Source of the DNA: Betaproteobacteria bacterium | GTDB taxonomy: Bacteria > Pseudomonadota > Gammaproteobacteria > Burkholderiales > SG8-39 | Assembly (NCBI GenBank): GCA_947478805.1 | Contig: CANJXQ010000009.1 | Span: forward strand, 1 to 61,784 | DNA length: 61,784 nucleotides | Direction: 5' to 3' | Notes under the pieces: generated by a model | Databases searched by the model: none | Told to the model about the DNA's origin: nothing | What the model saw: only the letters and a program-made list of their open reading frames with translations | Position numbers and translations under genes: made by a program | Part shown: positions 8,945 to 17,333 of the stretch, piece after piece | How positions within the stretch are numbered: position 1 is the first letter of the stretch | Layout: the number at the start of each line of letters is the position of its first letter

Positions 8945-9997
8945 CTACTTGACCAGCGACACCTGCACGTCGCGCTTGCCGGTGTAGGAATTGCGGCCGT
9001 GCGCGGTGTAGATGTTGTCCACCAGCATCATGTCGCCGGCGCGCCACGGGAAGGCAACGGTGACTTCCTGCATGACATCGAGCACCGCCTCGATGTCGGC
9101 CGGGTCGAAGGGCTCGCCGTCGCCGAAGGTGGTGTTCATCGGGCGCTTGCGGCCCGGCGGGTAGTACTTCTGGTAGAGGTCGTAGCGTTCCTGGCCGATG
9201 TTGCGCGGCACCATCGTCTGGCCGTGCGCCTGGTTGAACCAGACTTCTTCGCCGGTGACCGGGTGATGGATGAAGCCTGAGGCGCGAAAGCGGATGGTGA
9301 GGCCGCCGTCCGGCTCCCAGGTGTGCTCGACGCCCATGCCGCGGCAGGCCTCCTCGGCCTTCGCGGGGTCCGTCGTGTAGAAGGACTCGTGCCAGGTGCG
9401 GTGCTGCTGCTCGATGAGGATGTGCTCGGCCTTGCTTCCGGGCGCGCGCCAGTTGCGCGTATAGAGCACGCCACGCTCGCGCACGGCGTTCACGAATTTC
9501 TGCGGCAGCATGCGCGTGGCGCGGCGCATGTCGCCGATCCAGGTCTCGCCGCCCGTGTCCGCCGGGTGCTGGCAGAAGAACGCGAGCTGGCTCGGGTAGT
9601 GGGGCAGGTAGGACATCTCCTGGTGCAGGCACAGCGTGGTGTGCGCCGCTGCGTGCGTGGTCTCGAAAACCTTGCCCTTGAGGTTGTTGCGTTGCGCCGC
9701 GCCGCCCGCGTAGCCGTAGGTGGTGCTGGGGAAGTGCTCGACCATGCGCGCGAAGTCGTCGGTGTCCTTGAGCGGGAAGCCGCGCAGCACGATGGCGCCT
9801 GCATCGCGCGTCAAAGTATTGAGCGCGTCGCCGTTGTCGCGCAGCCAGGCCACCGTCTCGTCGACGCTGGACTTGAGACCGCGCGCGCGCGGTTCGATGA
9901 AGAGAGGCAGGCCATCCGCGTTGTAGGGGGTGAAGGACACGTCGTCGGAGAGTGCCTGCGGTACACTGCGTAGGATGGTTTCTGCTGCTGCGCTCAT
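8945..9997 (-). CDS. TauD/TfdA-family Fe(II)/2-oxoglutarate-dependent dioxygenase-like protein
   Basis: A 350-residue protein of the TauD/TfdA family. The facial triad is visible: the HxE motif 'CLHQEMSYLPHYPSQ' (about 123-137) and the distal His of 'YTAHGRNSYTGKRDVQVS' near the C-terminus, where the Arg that binds 2-oxoglutarate also lies. Such enzymes hydroxylate a substrate while decarboxylating 2-oxoglutarate to succinate. It heads a two-gene unit with the malic-enzyme-like gene, 44-76 bp downstream depending on that gene's start. The substrate is unknown; no sulfonate or phenoxyacetate genes are nearby. The start ATG at 9997 is preceded by AGAGGAATTCC. Confidence 0.9.
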   Translation of the reverse strand: MSAAAETILRSVPQALSDDVSFTPYNADGLPLFIEPRARGLKSSVDETVAWLRDNGDALNTLTRDAGAIVLRGFPLKDTDDFARMVEHFPSTTYGYAGGAAQRNNLKGKVFETTHAAAHTTLCLHQEMSYLPHYPSQLAFFCQHPADTGGETWIGDMRRATRMLPQKFVNAVRERGVLYTRNWRAPGSKAEHILIEQQHRTWHESFYTTDPAKAEEACRGMGVEHTWEPDGGLTIRFRASGFIHHPVTGEEVWFNQAHGQTMVPRNIGQERYDLYQKYYPPGRKRPMNTTFGDGEPFDPADIEAVLDVMQEVTVAFPWRAGDMMLVDNIYTAHGRNSYTGKRDVQVSLVK

Positions 9998-10104
9998 GGA
10001 ATTCCTCTTCTGGCCATTGGCCGCTTCACATGGGTATGCTTCGCATCGCGGCCCAACGGGTAATTTTACGCTGGCAGCGGGCGTTGCGCCCGACGGCTTC
10101 CGCC

Positions 10105-11637
10105 ATGACGGTTGAACGCAAACTCATTCTCGCCATGCTGCTCGGCAATCTGGGCGGCGCGCTGCTGACCTTCGTCTACTTCCGCTTCCTTGACACCGCT
10201 GCATTGGAGGGCGTGGCGCCGCCGGGCGCGATCGAGGTTGGATACTTCGTGGTGGCGTTTGGGCTGTTGTTCGTGCTGGGGCGCGCCGCCGCCGGACGCT
10301 GGGTGCGGCCCATTACTGCGGCGCAAGGTGCATTGGCGTCGGGCGGCGCCGGCGAGAGACTGCGCCGGCGCGCGCTGCTCATACCGGCCTTCCTCGCGCT
10401 GTTGTCGTTGTCCGGCTGGGTGGTGGCGGCGCTGATCTGGGGCGTGTTCTGGCCGCTCCTCATGGGGACATTCACTCCGGCGGTCGCGGCGCGCCAGGCT
10501 TTTGGCATGATTTTCGTGAGTGGCGTGATGGTGGCCACAGTGATCTTCCTTGCCACCGAGCGCATTTGGCGCGAGCGCCTGCCGCTGTTGTTTCCCGATG
10601 GGGACCTCGCGGCGGCGGGGGCGCCGCGCCTGGCGGTGCGCACGCGCCTCGTCGCCGTCTCGCTCATCATGAGCATCCTGCCGATGGCGGTGCTGTCGGT
10701 GGCTGCGCGCTCGCGCGCCAACGCGCTGCTGGGCGCCGATGCGGAGGCGGCGGACGCCATCATCCGCAACCTGATCATGGTCGAAGGCGTTCTGGCGATC
10801 ATCGGCGCAATGGCGGCGATCCGCATTGCCCGCTTCGTCGCCGACAGCGTGGCCAGGCCCCTGCGCGACCTGCAGGCGGCGATGGAGCAGGTTGAGCAGG
10901 GACGGCTCGATGCGCGCTGCGCGGTGGTGTCGAACGACGAGATCGGCGCGGTTGCCGAGGGCTTCAACCGCATGGTGGCGGGCCTGCGCGAGCGCGAAGT
11001 GATTCGCGAGACGTTCGGGCGCTACGTGAGCCCGGAGGTGCGCGACGAGATCCTGGCCGGCCGCGCGTCGCTGGCGGGCGACTTGCGCGAGGTCACCATC
11101 CTGTTCGCTGACCTGCGCGACTTCACGCCCTGGGTGGAGGCGAGCCCGGCCGCCGATGTGGTGGCGGGCCTGAACGAATACTTCACCGAGATGGATGCGG
11201 CGATCCGCGGCCACGGGGGACTGGTGCTGCAGTTCATCGGCGACGAGATCGAGGCCGTGTTCGGCGCGCCGGTGGCCGACGCAGCGCATGCAACGCATGC
11301 GCTGGCCGCAGCGCGTGACATGCAGGCCCGGCTGGAGGCGTGGAACGCGCGGCGCCGTGCGCAGGGCCGGGCCGAACTGCAGCACGGTATCGGCATCCAC
11401 ACCGGCACCGTGCTCGCCGGCAACATCGGCAGCAGCGAGCGCATGTCGTATGCGCTGGTGGGCGACGCCGTCAACGTGGCCTCGCGCATCCAGTCGCTCA
11501 ACAAGGAATTCGGCACGCGGCTGCTGGTGAGCGGGGCCACGCGCGCGCGGCTCGCCGACGTGTCGCTGCTGCGAGCCCTGCCGACGGTGCGTGTCAAGGG
11601 GCGCCAGGCCGATGTGGATGTGTATTCGGTGGACTGA
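10105..11637 (+). CDS. membrane adenylate/guanylate cyclase with HAMP domain
   Basis: About 510 residues. The first 290 or so hold six hydrophobic segments, then a HAMP linker ('VARPLRDLQAAMEQVEQG') and a class III cyclase domain. Metal-binding Asp residues are present in 'ILFADLRDFT' and 'FIGDEIEAVFG', with 'ALVGDAVNVASRIQ' further on. The position usually occupied by the adenine-selecting Lys just before 'FIGD' is Gln, and the Thr/Asp usually before 'xxGDxVN' is Ala, so nucleotide choice is uncertain. The frame is open back to 9952, inside the divergent TauD gene. I set the start at ATG 10105 because the first membrane helix begins right after it. The product would be a cyclic-nucleotide signal; it is the only signalling enzyme in the window. 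Confidence 0.85.
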   Translation: MTVERKLILAMLLGNLGGALLTFVYFRFLDTAALEGVAPPGAIEVGYFVVAFGLLFVLGRAAAGRWVRPITAAQGALASGGAGERLRRRALLIPAFLALLSLSGWVVAALIWGVFWPLLMGTFTPAVAARQAFGMIFVSGVMVATVIFLATERIWRERLPLLFPDGDLAAAGAPRLAVRTRLVAVSLIMSILPMAVLSVAARSRANALLGADAEAADAIIRNLIMVEGVLAIIGAMAAIRIARFVADSVARPLRDLQAAMEQVEQGRLDARCAVVSNDEIGAVAEGFNRMVAGLREREVIRETFGRYVSPEVRDEILAGRASLAGDLREVTILFADLRDFTPWVEASPAADVVAGLNEYFTEMDAAIRGHGGLVLQFIGDEIEAVFGAPVADAAHATHALAAARDMQARLEAWNARRRAQGRAELQHGIGIHTGTVLAGNIGSSERMSYALVGDAVNVASRIQSLNKEFGTRLLVSGATRARLADVSLLRALPTVRVKGRQADVDVYSVD

Positions 11638-11678
11638 GTTGCCCGCCGCTGGCCGCGCTGCCGAGGCTGCGCAGGCTT

Positions 11679-11745
11679 CGTAGGGTGGGATAGCGCAGCG
11701 TATCCCACCTTCTGGCGCAATGCGCTTCGCTTATTGCGCCCTACG
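11679..11745. repeat. three-stem palindromic repeat, copy 1
   Basis: An element with outer arms CGTAGGG/CCCTACG enclosing two perfect hairpins: GGTGGGATA/TATCCCACC with an 8-base loop, and GGCGCAAT/ATTGCGCC. A second copy at 17230-17296 differs at only two or three positions. Both lie between convergent genes, here the cyclase and the TonB-like gene. Repeats of this 'GTAGGGTGGG...' type are dispersed in many proteobacterial genomes. A role as bidirectional terminator is inferred from the position. Confidence 0.85.
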
Positions 11746-11758
11746 AACTGGTGGTAAA

Positions 11759-11836
11759 GGACCGCGCGGTCCCGAAGTTGGTAGCGCGGCCGAGCCTGCG
11801 AAGCAGGCCGCGCGGTCCCGCCTCCAGCAGCGCGGT
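11759..11836. repeat. GC-rich inverted repeat family, copy with several palindromes
   Basis: Contains the 14-bp palindrome GGACCGCGCGGTCC (11759-11772), the hairpin GCGCGGCC...GGCCGCGC, and the 17-bp core GCAGGCCGCGCGGTCCC (11803-11819). The same core recurs at 17310-17326 and, inverted, at 26045-26061 and 26097-26113. It is non-coding and fills the rest of the gap before the TonB-like gene. Confidence 0.75.
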
Positions 11837-11845
11837 CCCTCCACC

Positions 11846-12775
11846 TTAGCGCTTCACCTCGTAGAACTCGCGCATCAGCACCTCTTCCAGCCCCTCATTG
11901 TCCGCCGGGCGTGCCGACAGGTTGAGGATGCGGCCCAGGCGCTGCGATTCCCATTCGAAATCGCCGGACTCGTTCTCGCGAATGAGGGCGATCATCTTGC
12001 GTATGACGGCCATGCGGATGTTCGGGTTGTTGCCCCTGCGAACCTCGACTACTTGCGCCGTATTGCGGCCGATGTCCTTGTTCCAGCCGAAGAACAGCAG
12101 CTCGGCGCGATCGAAGGTTTCGCTCCGGATCTGGAACACGCCGCCGCCGGGCTTCTTGGTTTCCTGGCCGAAGCTGGGGCCGCGATCGATGCCGAGGTTG
12201 GATGCGACGATGCTGTCGCGTCTCGCCTTGTCGTTGTCCAGGGCGGCCTGCGATGGCGGGGCGCTGGGTGCGTTGTTACCGCGCGCGCGACGCCGCGCTT
12301 CCAATGCGGCCATGAAATCGTTGTTGGATGGGCGCGCGGGGGCAGGTGGAGCCGGTGGCTGCGGGACAATCGGCGCAGGGGCGGGCGCGGCCGGCGCGGC
12401 CGGCACGGGCGGCGGCGTCACGGGTGCCGCAGGCGCGCCCGGTGTCGGCGTGTTGAGCGCGATGACCGGTGCGCGCGGGCGCTGCGGGGGCGCCGGGGCA
12501 GGGGCGGGTCGTCGCGATGGCGGCGGTGCATTGCGCGCAATCGCGGGGGGCTCCGGCGTCGCCGGGGGTGCCGGCAGCACGCGCAGGCGCAGGGGGGAGG
12601 TCAGCTGGCTGCCGTCCGCGCTGCTCGGCTGGCGCACATCGTGCGGCAGCTTCCAGCCGAACAGGGTAGCCGCGTGCAGCAATATCGAGAGCGCCGCGGC
12701 CACCCAGATGAACGGCAGGTTAAGGCGTCCGTGATCGTCGAGGATGCGGCCGATGCGAATTCGCGGGAACTTCAT
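11846..12775 (-). CDS. proline-rich inner-membrane anchored protein (TonB-like architecture)
   Basis: A 309-residue protein with a single N-terminal membrane anchor ('FIWVAAALSILLHAATLFGW', about 22-41), then roughly 120 residues dominated by Pro and Ala (about 65-150), then a charged globular C-terminal domain of about 150 residues. This is the layout of TonB: anchor, rigid periplasm-spanning linker, interaction domain. The C-terminal domain does not show the TonB signature I know, and no exbB, exbD or receptor gene is adjacent. A role in linking the inner membrane to another envelope component is possible but unproven. The first residues ('MKFPRIRIGRILDDHGRLN') are cytoplasmic and basic. 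Confidence 0.7.
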   Translation of the reverse strand: MKFPRIRIGRILDDHGRLNLPFIWVAAALSILLHAATLFGWKLPHDVRQPSSADGSQLTSPLRLRVLPAPPATPEPPAIARNAPPPSRRPAPAPAPPQRPRAPVIALNTPTPGAPAAPVTPPPVPAAPAAPAPAPIVPQPPAPPAPARPSNNDFMAALEARRRARGNNAPSAPPSQAALDNDKARRDSIVASNLGIDRGPSFGQETKKPGGGVFQIRSETFDRAELLFFGWNKDIGRNTAQVVEVRRGNNPNIRMAVIRKMIALIRENESGDFEWESQRLGRILNLSARPADNEGLEEVLMREFYEVKR

Positions 12776-12822
12776 CTGCCGATTCTAACGGGTGCTCCTG
12801 CGCACTAAGTGTGCCTAACAAT

Positions 12823-12930
12823 GCGAGGGGACACATCCCCTCGCGCTCCCCTAAATCGGGGCGCCTAACGGCAATTCTGTTGGGCGCTCTAAGAGTCTGT
12901 TGCAATATGAGGGGATACTCCCCTTGCTCC
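12823..12930. repeat. short G-run hairpin repeats (two units)
   Basis: Unit one is GCGAGGGG-ACACAT-CCCCTCGC (12823-12844), a perfect 8-bp stem, followed by GCTCCCCTA. Unit two (about 12907-12930) is AGGGG-ATACT-CCCCT followed by TGCTCCCCTA. A related unit occurs at 38368-38389. They share the order: hairpin with G-run arm, then a C-run. They lie between the TonB-like gene and the end of the phosphate transporter gene. Confidence 0.65.
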
Positions 12931-12941
12931 CCTACTCCGGG

Positions 12942-12966
12942 GGTTGCAAAATTTCATTTTGCAACC
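12942..12966. terminator. perfect 11-bp hairpin downstream of the Pit gene
   Basis: GGTTGCAAAAT-TTC-ATTTTGCAACC forms a perfect 11-bp stem with a 3-base loop. It lies 25 bp beyond the stop codon of the minus-strand Pit transporter gene, where a transcript would end. No long U-tract follows it in that direction, so factor-independent termination is not certain. Confidence 0.5.
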
Positions 12967-12990
12967 GGTTCCAAGTGCGTCAGGATGCGG

Positions 12991-14001
12991 TCAGAAGATG
13001 GCGAGGCTGACCCCGTAGGCGACAGCGGCGACGAAGGCGCTGGCCGGGATGGTGAATATCCACGCCCACACGATGCCGCCGGCAACGCCCCAGCGCACGG
13101 CGCTGGCGCGACGTGTCGCGCCCACGCCGACGATGGCACCGGTGATGGTGTGGGTGGTGGACACCGGGATGCCCATCGCCGTGGCCAGGAACAAGGTGAT
13201 GGCGCCGCCCGTTTCAGCGCAGAAGCCGCCCACGGGCTTGAGCCGGGTGATCTTCTGCCCCATGGTCTTGACGATGCGCCAGCCGCCGAACATGGTACCC
13301 ATGGCGATGGCAATGTAGCAGGCGATGATGGTCCAGGTCGGCGGCAAGGCATCCCCCGGAGCACTATGGCCGGTGGCGATCAGCAGCATCCAGATGATGC
13401 CAATGGTTTTTTGCGCGTCGTTGCCGCCATGGCCCAGGCTGTAGGCGCTCGCCGAGACGAGCTGCAGGCGCCTGAACCAGCGATCGACGCGCGACGGCGA
13501 AGCGCCCCGGCACACCCAGGACACGCCCACCATCATCAGGGAGCCCAAGAGGAAGCCGAGGAAGGGCGATACGAAAATAAACGCCACGGTGCGCCAGATG
13601 CCGGCCGCGACCAGTGAGCCCGCGCCAGCCTTGGCGATCGCAGCGCCGACGATGCCGCCGATCAGCGCATGCGATGAACTGCTCGGGATGCCGTAGTACC
13701 AGGTGACAAGGTTCCAGGTGATGGCGCCGATGAGCGCGCCGAAGACCACGTGCGTGTCCACCGCGCCGGAATCGACGATGCCCTTGCCCACGGTGGCCGC
13801 AACGCTCAGGTGAAATACGAACACGGCGATGAAGTTGAAGGCCGCGGCGAGCAGGACCGCCTGTCCCGGGCGCAGCACGCCCGTCGATACCACCGTGGCG
13901 ATGGAGTTGGCCGCGTCGTGAAAGCCGTTCATGAAATCGAACACCAGCGCCACCACGACGAGCAGCACCACCACCCACAGCGCAACCTGGACCGAGCTCA
14001 T
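12991..14001 (-). CDS. pit: PiT-family inorganic phosphate transporter
   Basis: A 336-residue polytopic membrane protein. Both duplicated PiT signatures are present: 'DFMNGFHDAANSIATVVSTG' near the N-terminus (GxxDxAN type) and 'SLGHGGNDAQKTIGII' in the second half. PiT proteins are low-affinity phosphate (metal phosphate) symporters driven by protons or sodium. At 336 residues it resembles the shorter bacterial Pit proteins rather than the roughly 500-residue PitA of E. coli. It follows the DUF47 gene by 8 bp, the standard DUF47-pit arrangement, so the two are certainly co-transcribed. Confidence 0.94.
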   Translation of the reverse strand: MSSVQVALWVVVLLVVVALVFDFMNGFHDAANSIATVVSTGVLRPGQAVLLAAAFNFIAVFVFHLSVAATVGKGIVDSGAVDTHVVFGALIGAITWNLVTWYYGIPSSSSHALIGGIVGAAIAKAGAGSLVAAGIWRTVAFIFVSPFLGFLLGSLMMVGVSWVCRGASPSRVDRWFRRLQLVSASAYSLGHGGNDAQKTIGIIWMLLIATGHSAPGDALPPTWTIIACYIAIAMGTMFGGWRIVKTMGQKITRLKPVGGFCAETGGAITLFLATAMGIPVSTTHTITGAIVGVGATRRASAVRWGVAGGIVWAWIFTIPASAFVAAVAYGVSLAIF

Positions 14002-14009
14002 GGCCCGGC

Positions 14010-14657
14010 TTACGAGTTCTCGAGGACGATGCCCTCGATCAGGTTGGCGACATCTTCCACCTTGTCGGTGATCGTCTCCAGCAGTTCATAGATCGCCTTG
14101 AGCTTGATGACTTCGCGCACATCCGGCTCGTCGCGAAACAGCTTGCTCATGGCCGAGCGCATGACCCGGTCGGCGTCGGACTCGAGCTGGTCGATTTCCT
14201 CGCAGGTTTTCAGCGCCGCCTCCGCCGTGGCAGGCTTGGCCACGTCGGGGATCAGCGAAACCACGTGGCGCAGGCGCTGGCAGCACTTCAGGCTCAATTC
14301 GGTGAGGCGCGAGACTTCCACCGTGATTTCGTGCACGCCGTACAGGCTCATGGCCTCGGCGCAGTCCTGGATCAGGTCCGCCACGTCGTCCATGGTGTTG
14401 ATCAGCGAGTGGATCTGGTCGCGGTCGATCGGCGTGATGAAGGTCTTGTGCAACAGGCGGTTGACCTCCTGGGTGAGGCGGTCTGCGGCGTGTTCCGCGT
14501 CGTCGATGGCCTTGGTGTACTGCTCGCGCAGGTTCAGGTCGGCATAGTTGGCAACCAGCAGCGAGAGGGCCTGTGCCGACTCCTCGATGTGCGCGGCGTG
14601 CTGGTTGAACAGCTTGAAGAAGTTGCCGTCGACCGGCAGCAGTTTGGCAAACAGCAT
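14010..14657 (-). CDS. DUF47 (PhoU-like) accessory protein of the Pit transporter
   Basis: A 215-residue all-helical protein beginning 'MLFAKLLPVDGNFFKLFNQH', typical of DUF47. It carries acidic PhoU-like metal-binding repeats such as 'EIDQLESDADRVMR' and 'ETITDKVEDVANLIEG'. Members sit next to pit genes and are thought to modulate phosphate uptake much as PhoU does for Pst. It is the first gene of a two-gene unit; the 288-bp gap upstream is shared with the divergent selD-fusion gene. Confidence 0.93.
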   Translation of the reverse strand: MLFAKLLPVDGNFFKLFNQHAAHIEESAQALSLLVANYADLNLREQYTKAIDDAEHAADRLTQEVNRLLHKTFITPIDRDQIHSLINTMDDVADLIQDCAEAMSLYGVHEITVEVSRLTELSLKCCQRLRHVVSLIPDVAKPATAEAALKTCEEIDQLESDADRVMRSAMSKLFRDEPDVREVIKLKAIYELLETITDKVEDVANLIEGIVLENS

Positions 14658-14945
14658 GAATTCCCCCGGAATGTGCCTCGTTTGGGCGGGGATGAAACCT
14701 CGGACAGGACCGGTGTTTCGCCCACGGGCTTTGTGACGATTTTATTACACGATGGTGCAATGGTTCTCGGTAATTTGCGGGAGGTGCGTATCAGCGTATT
14801 GGATTGGAACCCGAAGTCAGCACGGTGATCCAGGAAGCAGGGTTCGGGGCAGGATTCGCGAAAAAAATCGCGCGATCGGGGGCAAATACGGCAATTTCCG
14901 GGTTTTGGCGGGGGCGACGCGCGGGTGCGCTAGTATTGCCGACCT
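14658..14945. promoter_or_regulatory. divergent intergenic region, DUF47 / SelD fusion
   Basis: A 288-bp gap between divergent genes. The middle part (about 14725-14810) is relatively A+T-rich and probably carries the promoters. I see no clear PhoB box, riboswitch or coding remnant. A GCGCG-rich stretch with a run of seven A (about 14860-14867) precedes the SelD fusion. Confidence 0.3.
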
Positions 14946-17213
14946 ATGAATACCGTTGTCATCGACCGGAGTCCAGCCTCCAAGGTCCGCGAACTTCTAC
15001 TCATCGGGGCGGGGCATGCCCACGTGCAGGTGCTGCGCTCGTTCCTGATGCAGCGTCCGCCCGATTGCCGCGTCACGCTGATTATCGACCGACCTGTTGC
15101 CGCGTACTCCGGGATGGTGCCGGGGTTCGTTGCCGGCCAGTACCGCGCGGAGGAACTCGAGATCGATCCGTTGCCGCTGGCGCGCCGCGCCGGCGCGCGG
15201 GTGGTGTTCGGCAAGGCCCTGCGCATCGATCCCGCCGCGCGGCGCGTGCATGTCGAGGGCCGGCCGGCACTTAGATACGACGTGGCGTCGATCAACATCG
15301 GGTCCACGGTGATGGGAATGGAACTGCCCGGTGTCAGCGAGCACGCCTTGTCGACGCGACCGATCGGAGGTTTTATTGCACGGGTTGCGCAAGTCGATAC
15401 CTTGGCCGCGGCGCTGGCTGGGGCGCGGCCACTGCGCGTCGTCATCGCGGGGGGCGGTGCGGGCGGAGTTGAACTGGCTTGTTGTTTCGATGCGCGGCTG
15501 AAAGCCAGAGGCGTGCGCCCGCAGATCACCATGGTGCATGCGGGAACGCGATTGCTACCCGGGTACGGCAGCTCGATCGGCGAGCGGGTTGCGCGCGCGC
15601 TGGCACAGCGCGAGGTGCGCCTCATCACGCAACGCAAGGTTGCCAGCGCACGCGCGGACGGCGTGACGCTGGATGACGGCACCGTGCTCGATTGCGATGC
15701 GCTCGTGTGGGCGACCGGGGCGGCATCGCACTCCGTATTCGCCGACTCGGGATTGCCGACCGATGCGCGCGGTTTCGTGCTGACACGATCGACGCTGCAG
15801 GTGGTCGGTCACGACAACCTCTTTGCCGTCGGCGACTGCGCCACACTGGCGGACTATCCGGATACGCCGAAGGCTGGCGTGTATGCGGTGCGCGAGGGAC
15901 CTTATCTTGCGGATAACCTGCGCGCGCTGCTTGCAGGCCAGTCGCTGCGCGCGTATCGGCCGCAGTCGGATTTCCTCACGTTGCTCAACCTGGGCGACGG
16001 CACGGCCATTGGCGTCAAGAAGGGATTTTCCTTCGAAGGTCGCTGGGTGATGCGCTTGAAGGACCGCATCGATCGCAAGTTCATGCACGGCTTCCAGTTG
16101 CTCGAGGCGGATGGCAGCGACGGTCCGGCCGTGCGCATGCTGCCGGCAATGCCCGCGGGGATGGACATCGTCTGCGGCGGCTGTGCGGCCAAGCTCGGTC
16201 AGTCGGCGCTGGAGCGCGCCTTGGCACGACTGGATGCACCGCCCGCGGCGCCGGAAGTGGTGCTGGGGCTGGACGAGGCGGACGATGTGGCCGCGTACCG
16301 AATTGACGAAGGCACCGCCGGCGGCAGCGTGATGGTGGTGTCGGTGGATTTCTTTCGCGGCTTCACCGACGACCCGTATCTCGTGGGACGGATTGCGGCC
16401 GAGAACGCGCTGTCGGACCTGGATGCCAAGGGCGTGACGCCGCGCTGGGCGCAGGCGTTGGTGGCCATTCCGCTGGCTGCCGATGAAGATGAGGGCGAGG
16501 AGGTGCTGTACCAGGTGTTGGCCGGTGCGCGCGCGGTGTTCGATGCGCGCGGCGTGCGCCTTTTGGGCGGCCACACCAGCAAGTCCATGGACCTCGAAGT
16601 GGGGTTCAGCGTGCAGGGTGTCAGCGCCGCCGGCGCGGTGCTTGCCAGGCGGCGCGGCGCGCTCGCGGCGGGCCAGCAACTGGTGCTCACGCGCGCACTG
16701 GGCACCGGCGTGCTGTTCCATGCGGACATGGCCGGCAGGGCGCGCGGCCCCTGGATCGAAGCGGCGCTGGCCTCGATGTTGCGGGGCAATGGCGCTGCGC
16801 GAAGCGTGGCGGGGACTGCGAGTGCCGCCACCGACATCACCGGCTTCGGTCTTGCGGGGCACCTCGTGTCGATGCTGGGCGGCGGCAGCGTGTCGGCGCG
16901 CATTCATGTCGATGCCTTGCCGGTTCTGCCCGGTGCGCTGGCCCTGCTGGCCCGGGGCGAACGCAGCACCTTCCATCCGGAGAACGCGCGCATGGCGCGG
17001 GCGCTGGCAGTCGATCCCGGTTTGCGGGACGACCCGCGACTGCAGCTGATCTACGACCCGCAGACGGCGGGTGGCCTGTTGCTGGCGTTCGACGCAAAAG
17101 ATGTGCCGGATGCGCTCGCGCAATTGCGTGCGGCGGGCTACGGCGAGGCCGCGGTGATCGGGGAAATCACTGCGGCACGCCCCGACGGGGCAGCCGCGGA
17201 AATCGTCAGGTAG
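14946..17213 (+). CDS. selD: fusion of NDH-2-like FAD oxidoreductase and selenide, water dikinase (SelD)
   Basis: A 755-residue two-part protein. Residues about 15-390 are a pyridine nucleotide-disulfide oxidoreductase of the NADH dehydrogenase-2 type: FAD motif 'LLLIGAGHAHVQVLRSF', NAD motif 'VVIAGGGAGGVELACCF' and the late FAD motif 'LFAVGDCATL'. Residues about 400-750 are SelD, which makes selenophosphate from selenide and ATP. The active site reads 'CGGCAAKLG' (410-418): Cys413 aligns with the catalytic Cys/Sec of E. coli SelD and Lys416 with its essential Lys, while the second Cys of 'GCGCK' is Ala. 'GGHTSKSMDLEVG' and 'ATDITGFGLAGHL' are kept. This fusion is a known bacterial architecture. 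No selA, selB, selC or ybbB is in the window. The reductase may supply selenide; that is inference. Confidence 0.92.
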   Translation: MNTVVIDRSPASKVRELLLIGAGHAHVQVLRSFLMQRPPDCRVTLIIDRPVAAYSGMVPGFVAGQYRAEELEIDPLPLARRAGARVVFGKALRIDPAARRVHVEGRPALRYDVASINIGSTVMGMELPGVSEHALSTRPIGGFIARVAQVDTLAAALAGARPLRVVIAGGGAGGVELACCFDARLKARGVRPQITMVHAGTRLLPGYGSSIGERVARALAQREVRLITQRKVASARADGVTLDDGTVLDCDALVWATGAASHSVFADSGLPTDARGFVLTRSTLQVVGHDNLFAVGDCATLADYPDTPKAGVYAVREGPYLADNLRALLAGQSLRAYRPQSDFLTLLNLGDGTAIGVKKGFSFEGRWVMRLKDRIDRKFMHGFQLLEADGSDGPAVRMLPAMPAGMDIVCGGCAAKLGQSALERALARLDAPPAAPEVVLGLDEADDVAAYRIDEGTAGGSVMVVSVDFFRGFTDDPYLVGRIAAENALSDLDAKGVTPRWAQALVAIPLAADEDEGEEVLYQVLAGARAVFDARGVRLLGGHTSKSMDLEVGFSVQGVSAAGAVLARRRGALAAGQQLVLTRALGTGVLFHADMAGRARGPWIEAALASMLRGNGAARSVAGTASAATDITGFGLAGHLVSMLGGGSVSARIHVDALPVLPGALALLARGERSTFHPENARMARALAVDPGLRDDPRLQLIYDPQTAGGLLLAFDAKDVPDALAQLRAAGYGEAAVIGEITAARPDGAAAEIVR

Positions 17214-17229
17214 ATCGCTCGACCAACTT

Positions 17230-17296
17230 CGTAGGGTGGGATAGCGCAGCGTATCCCACCTTCCGGCGCAATGCGCTTCCCTTATTGCGCCCTACA
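17230..17296. repeat. three-stem palindromic repeat, copy 2
   Basis: The second copy of the 11679-11745 element, with the same paired arms and hairpins. It again sits between two convergent genes, the SelD fusion and the RND permease. It is followed at 17310-17326 by the 17-bp core of the other GC-rich repeat family. Confidence 0.85.
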
Positions 17297-17333
17297 GATT
17301 GGCTACGTAGCAGGCCGCGCGGTCCCACTACCA

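Noticed and set aside
14946-17213. Possible selenocysteine codon and SECIS element in the SelD fusion
   Set aside because: The frame has no internal TGA; the active-site residue is an ordinary Cys codon.
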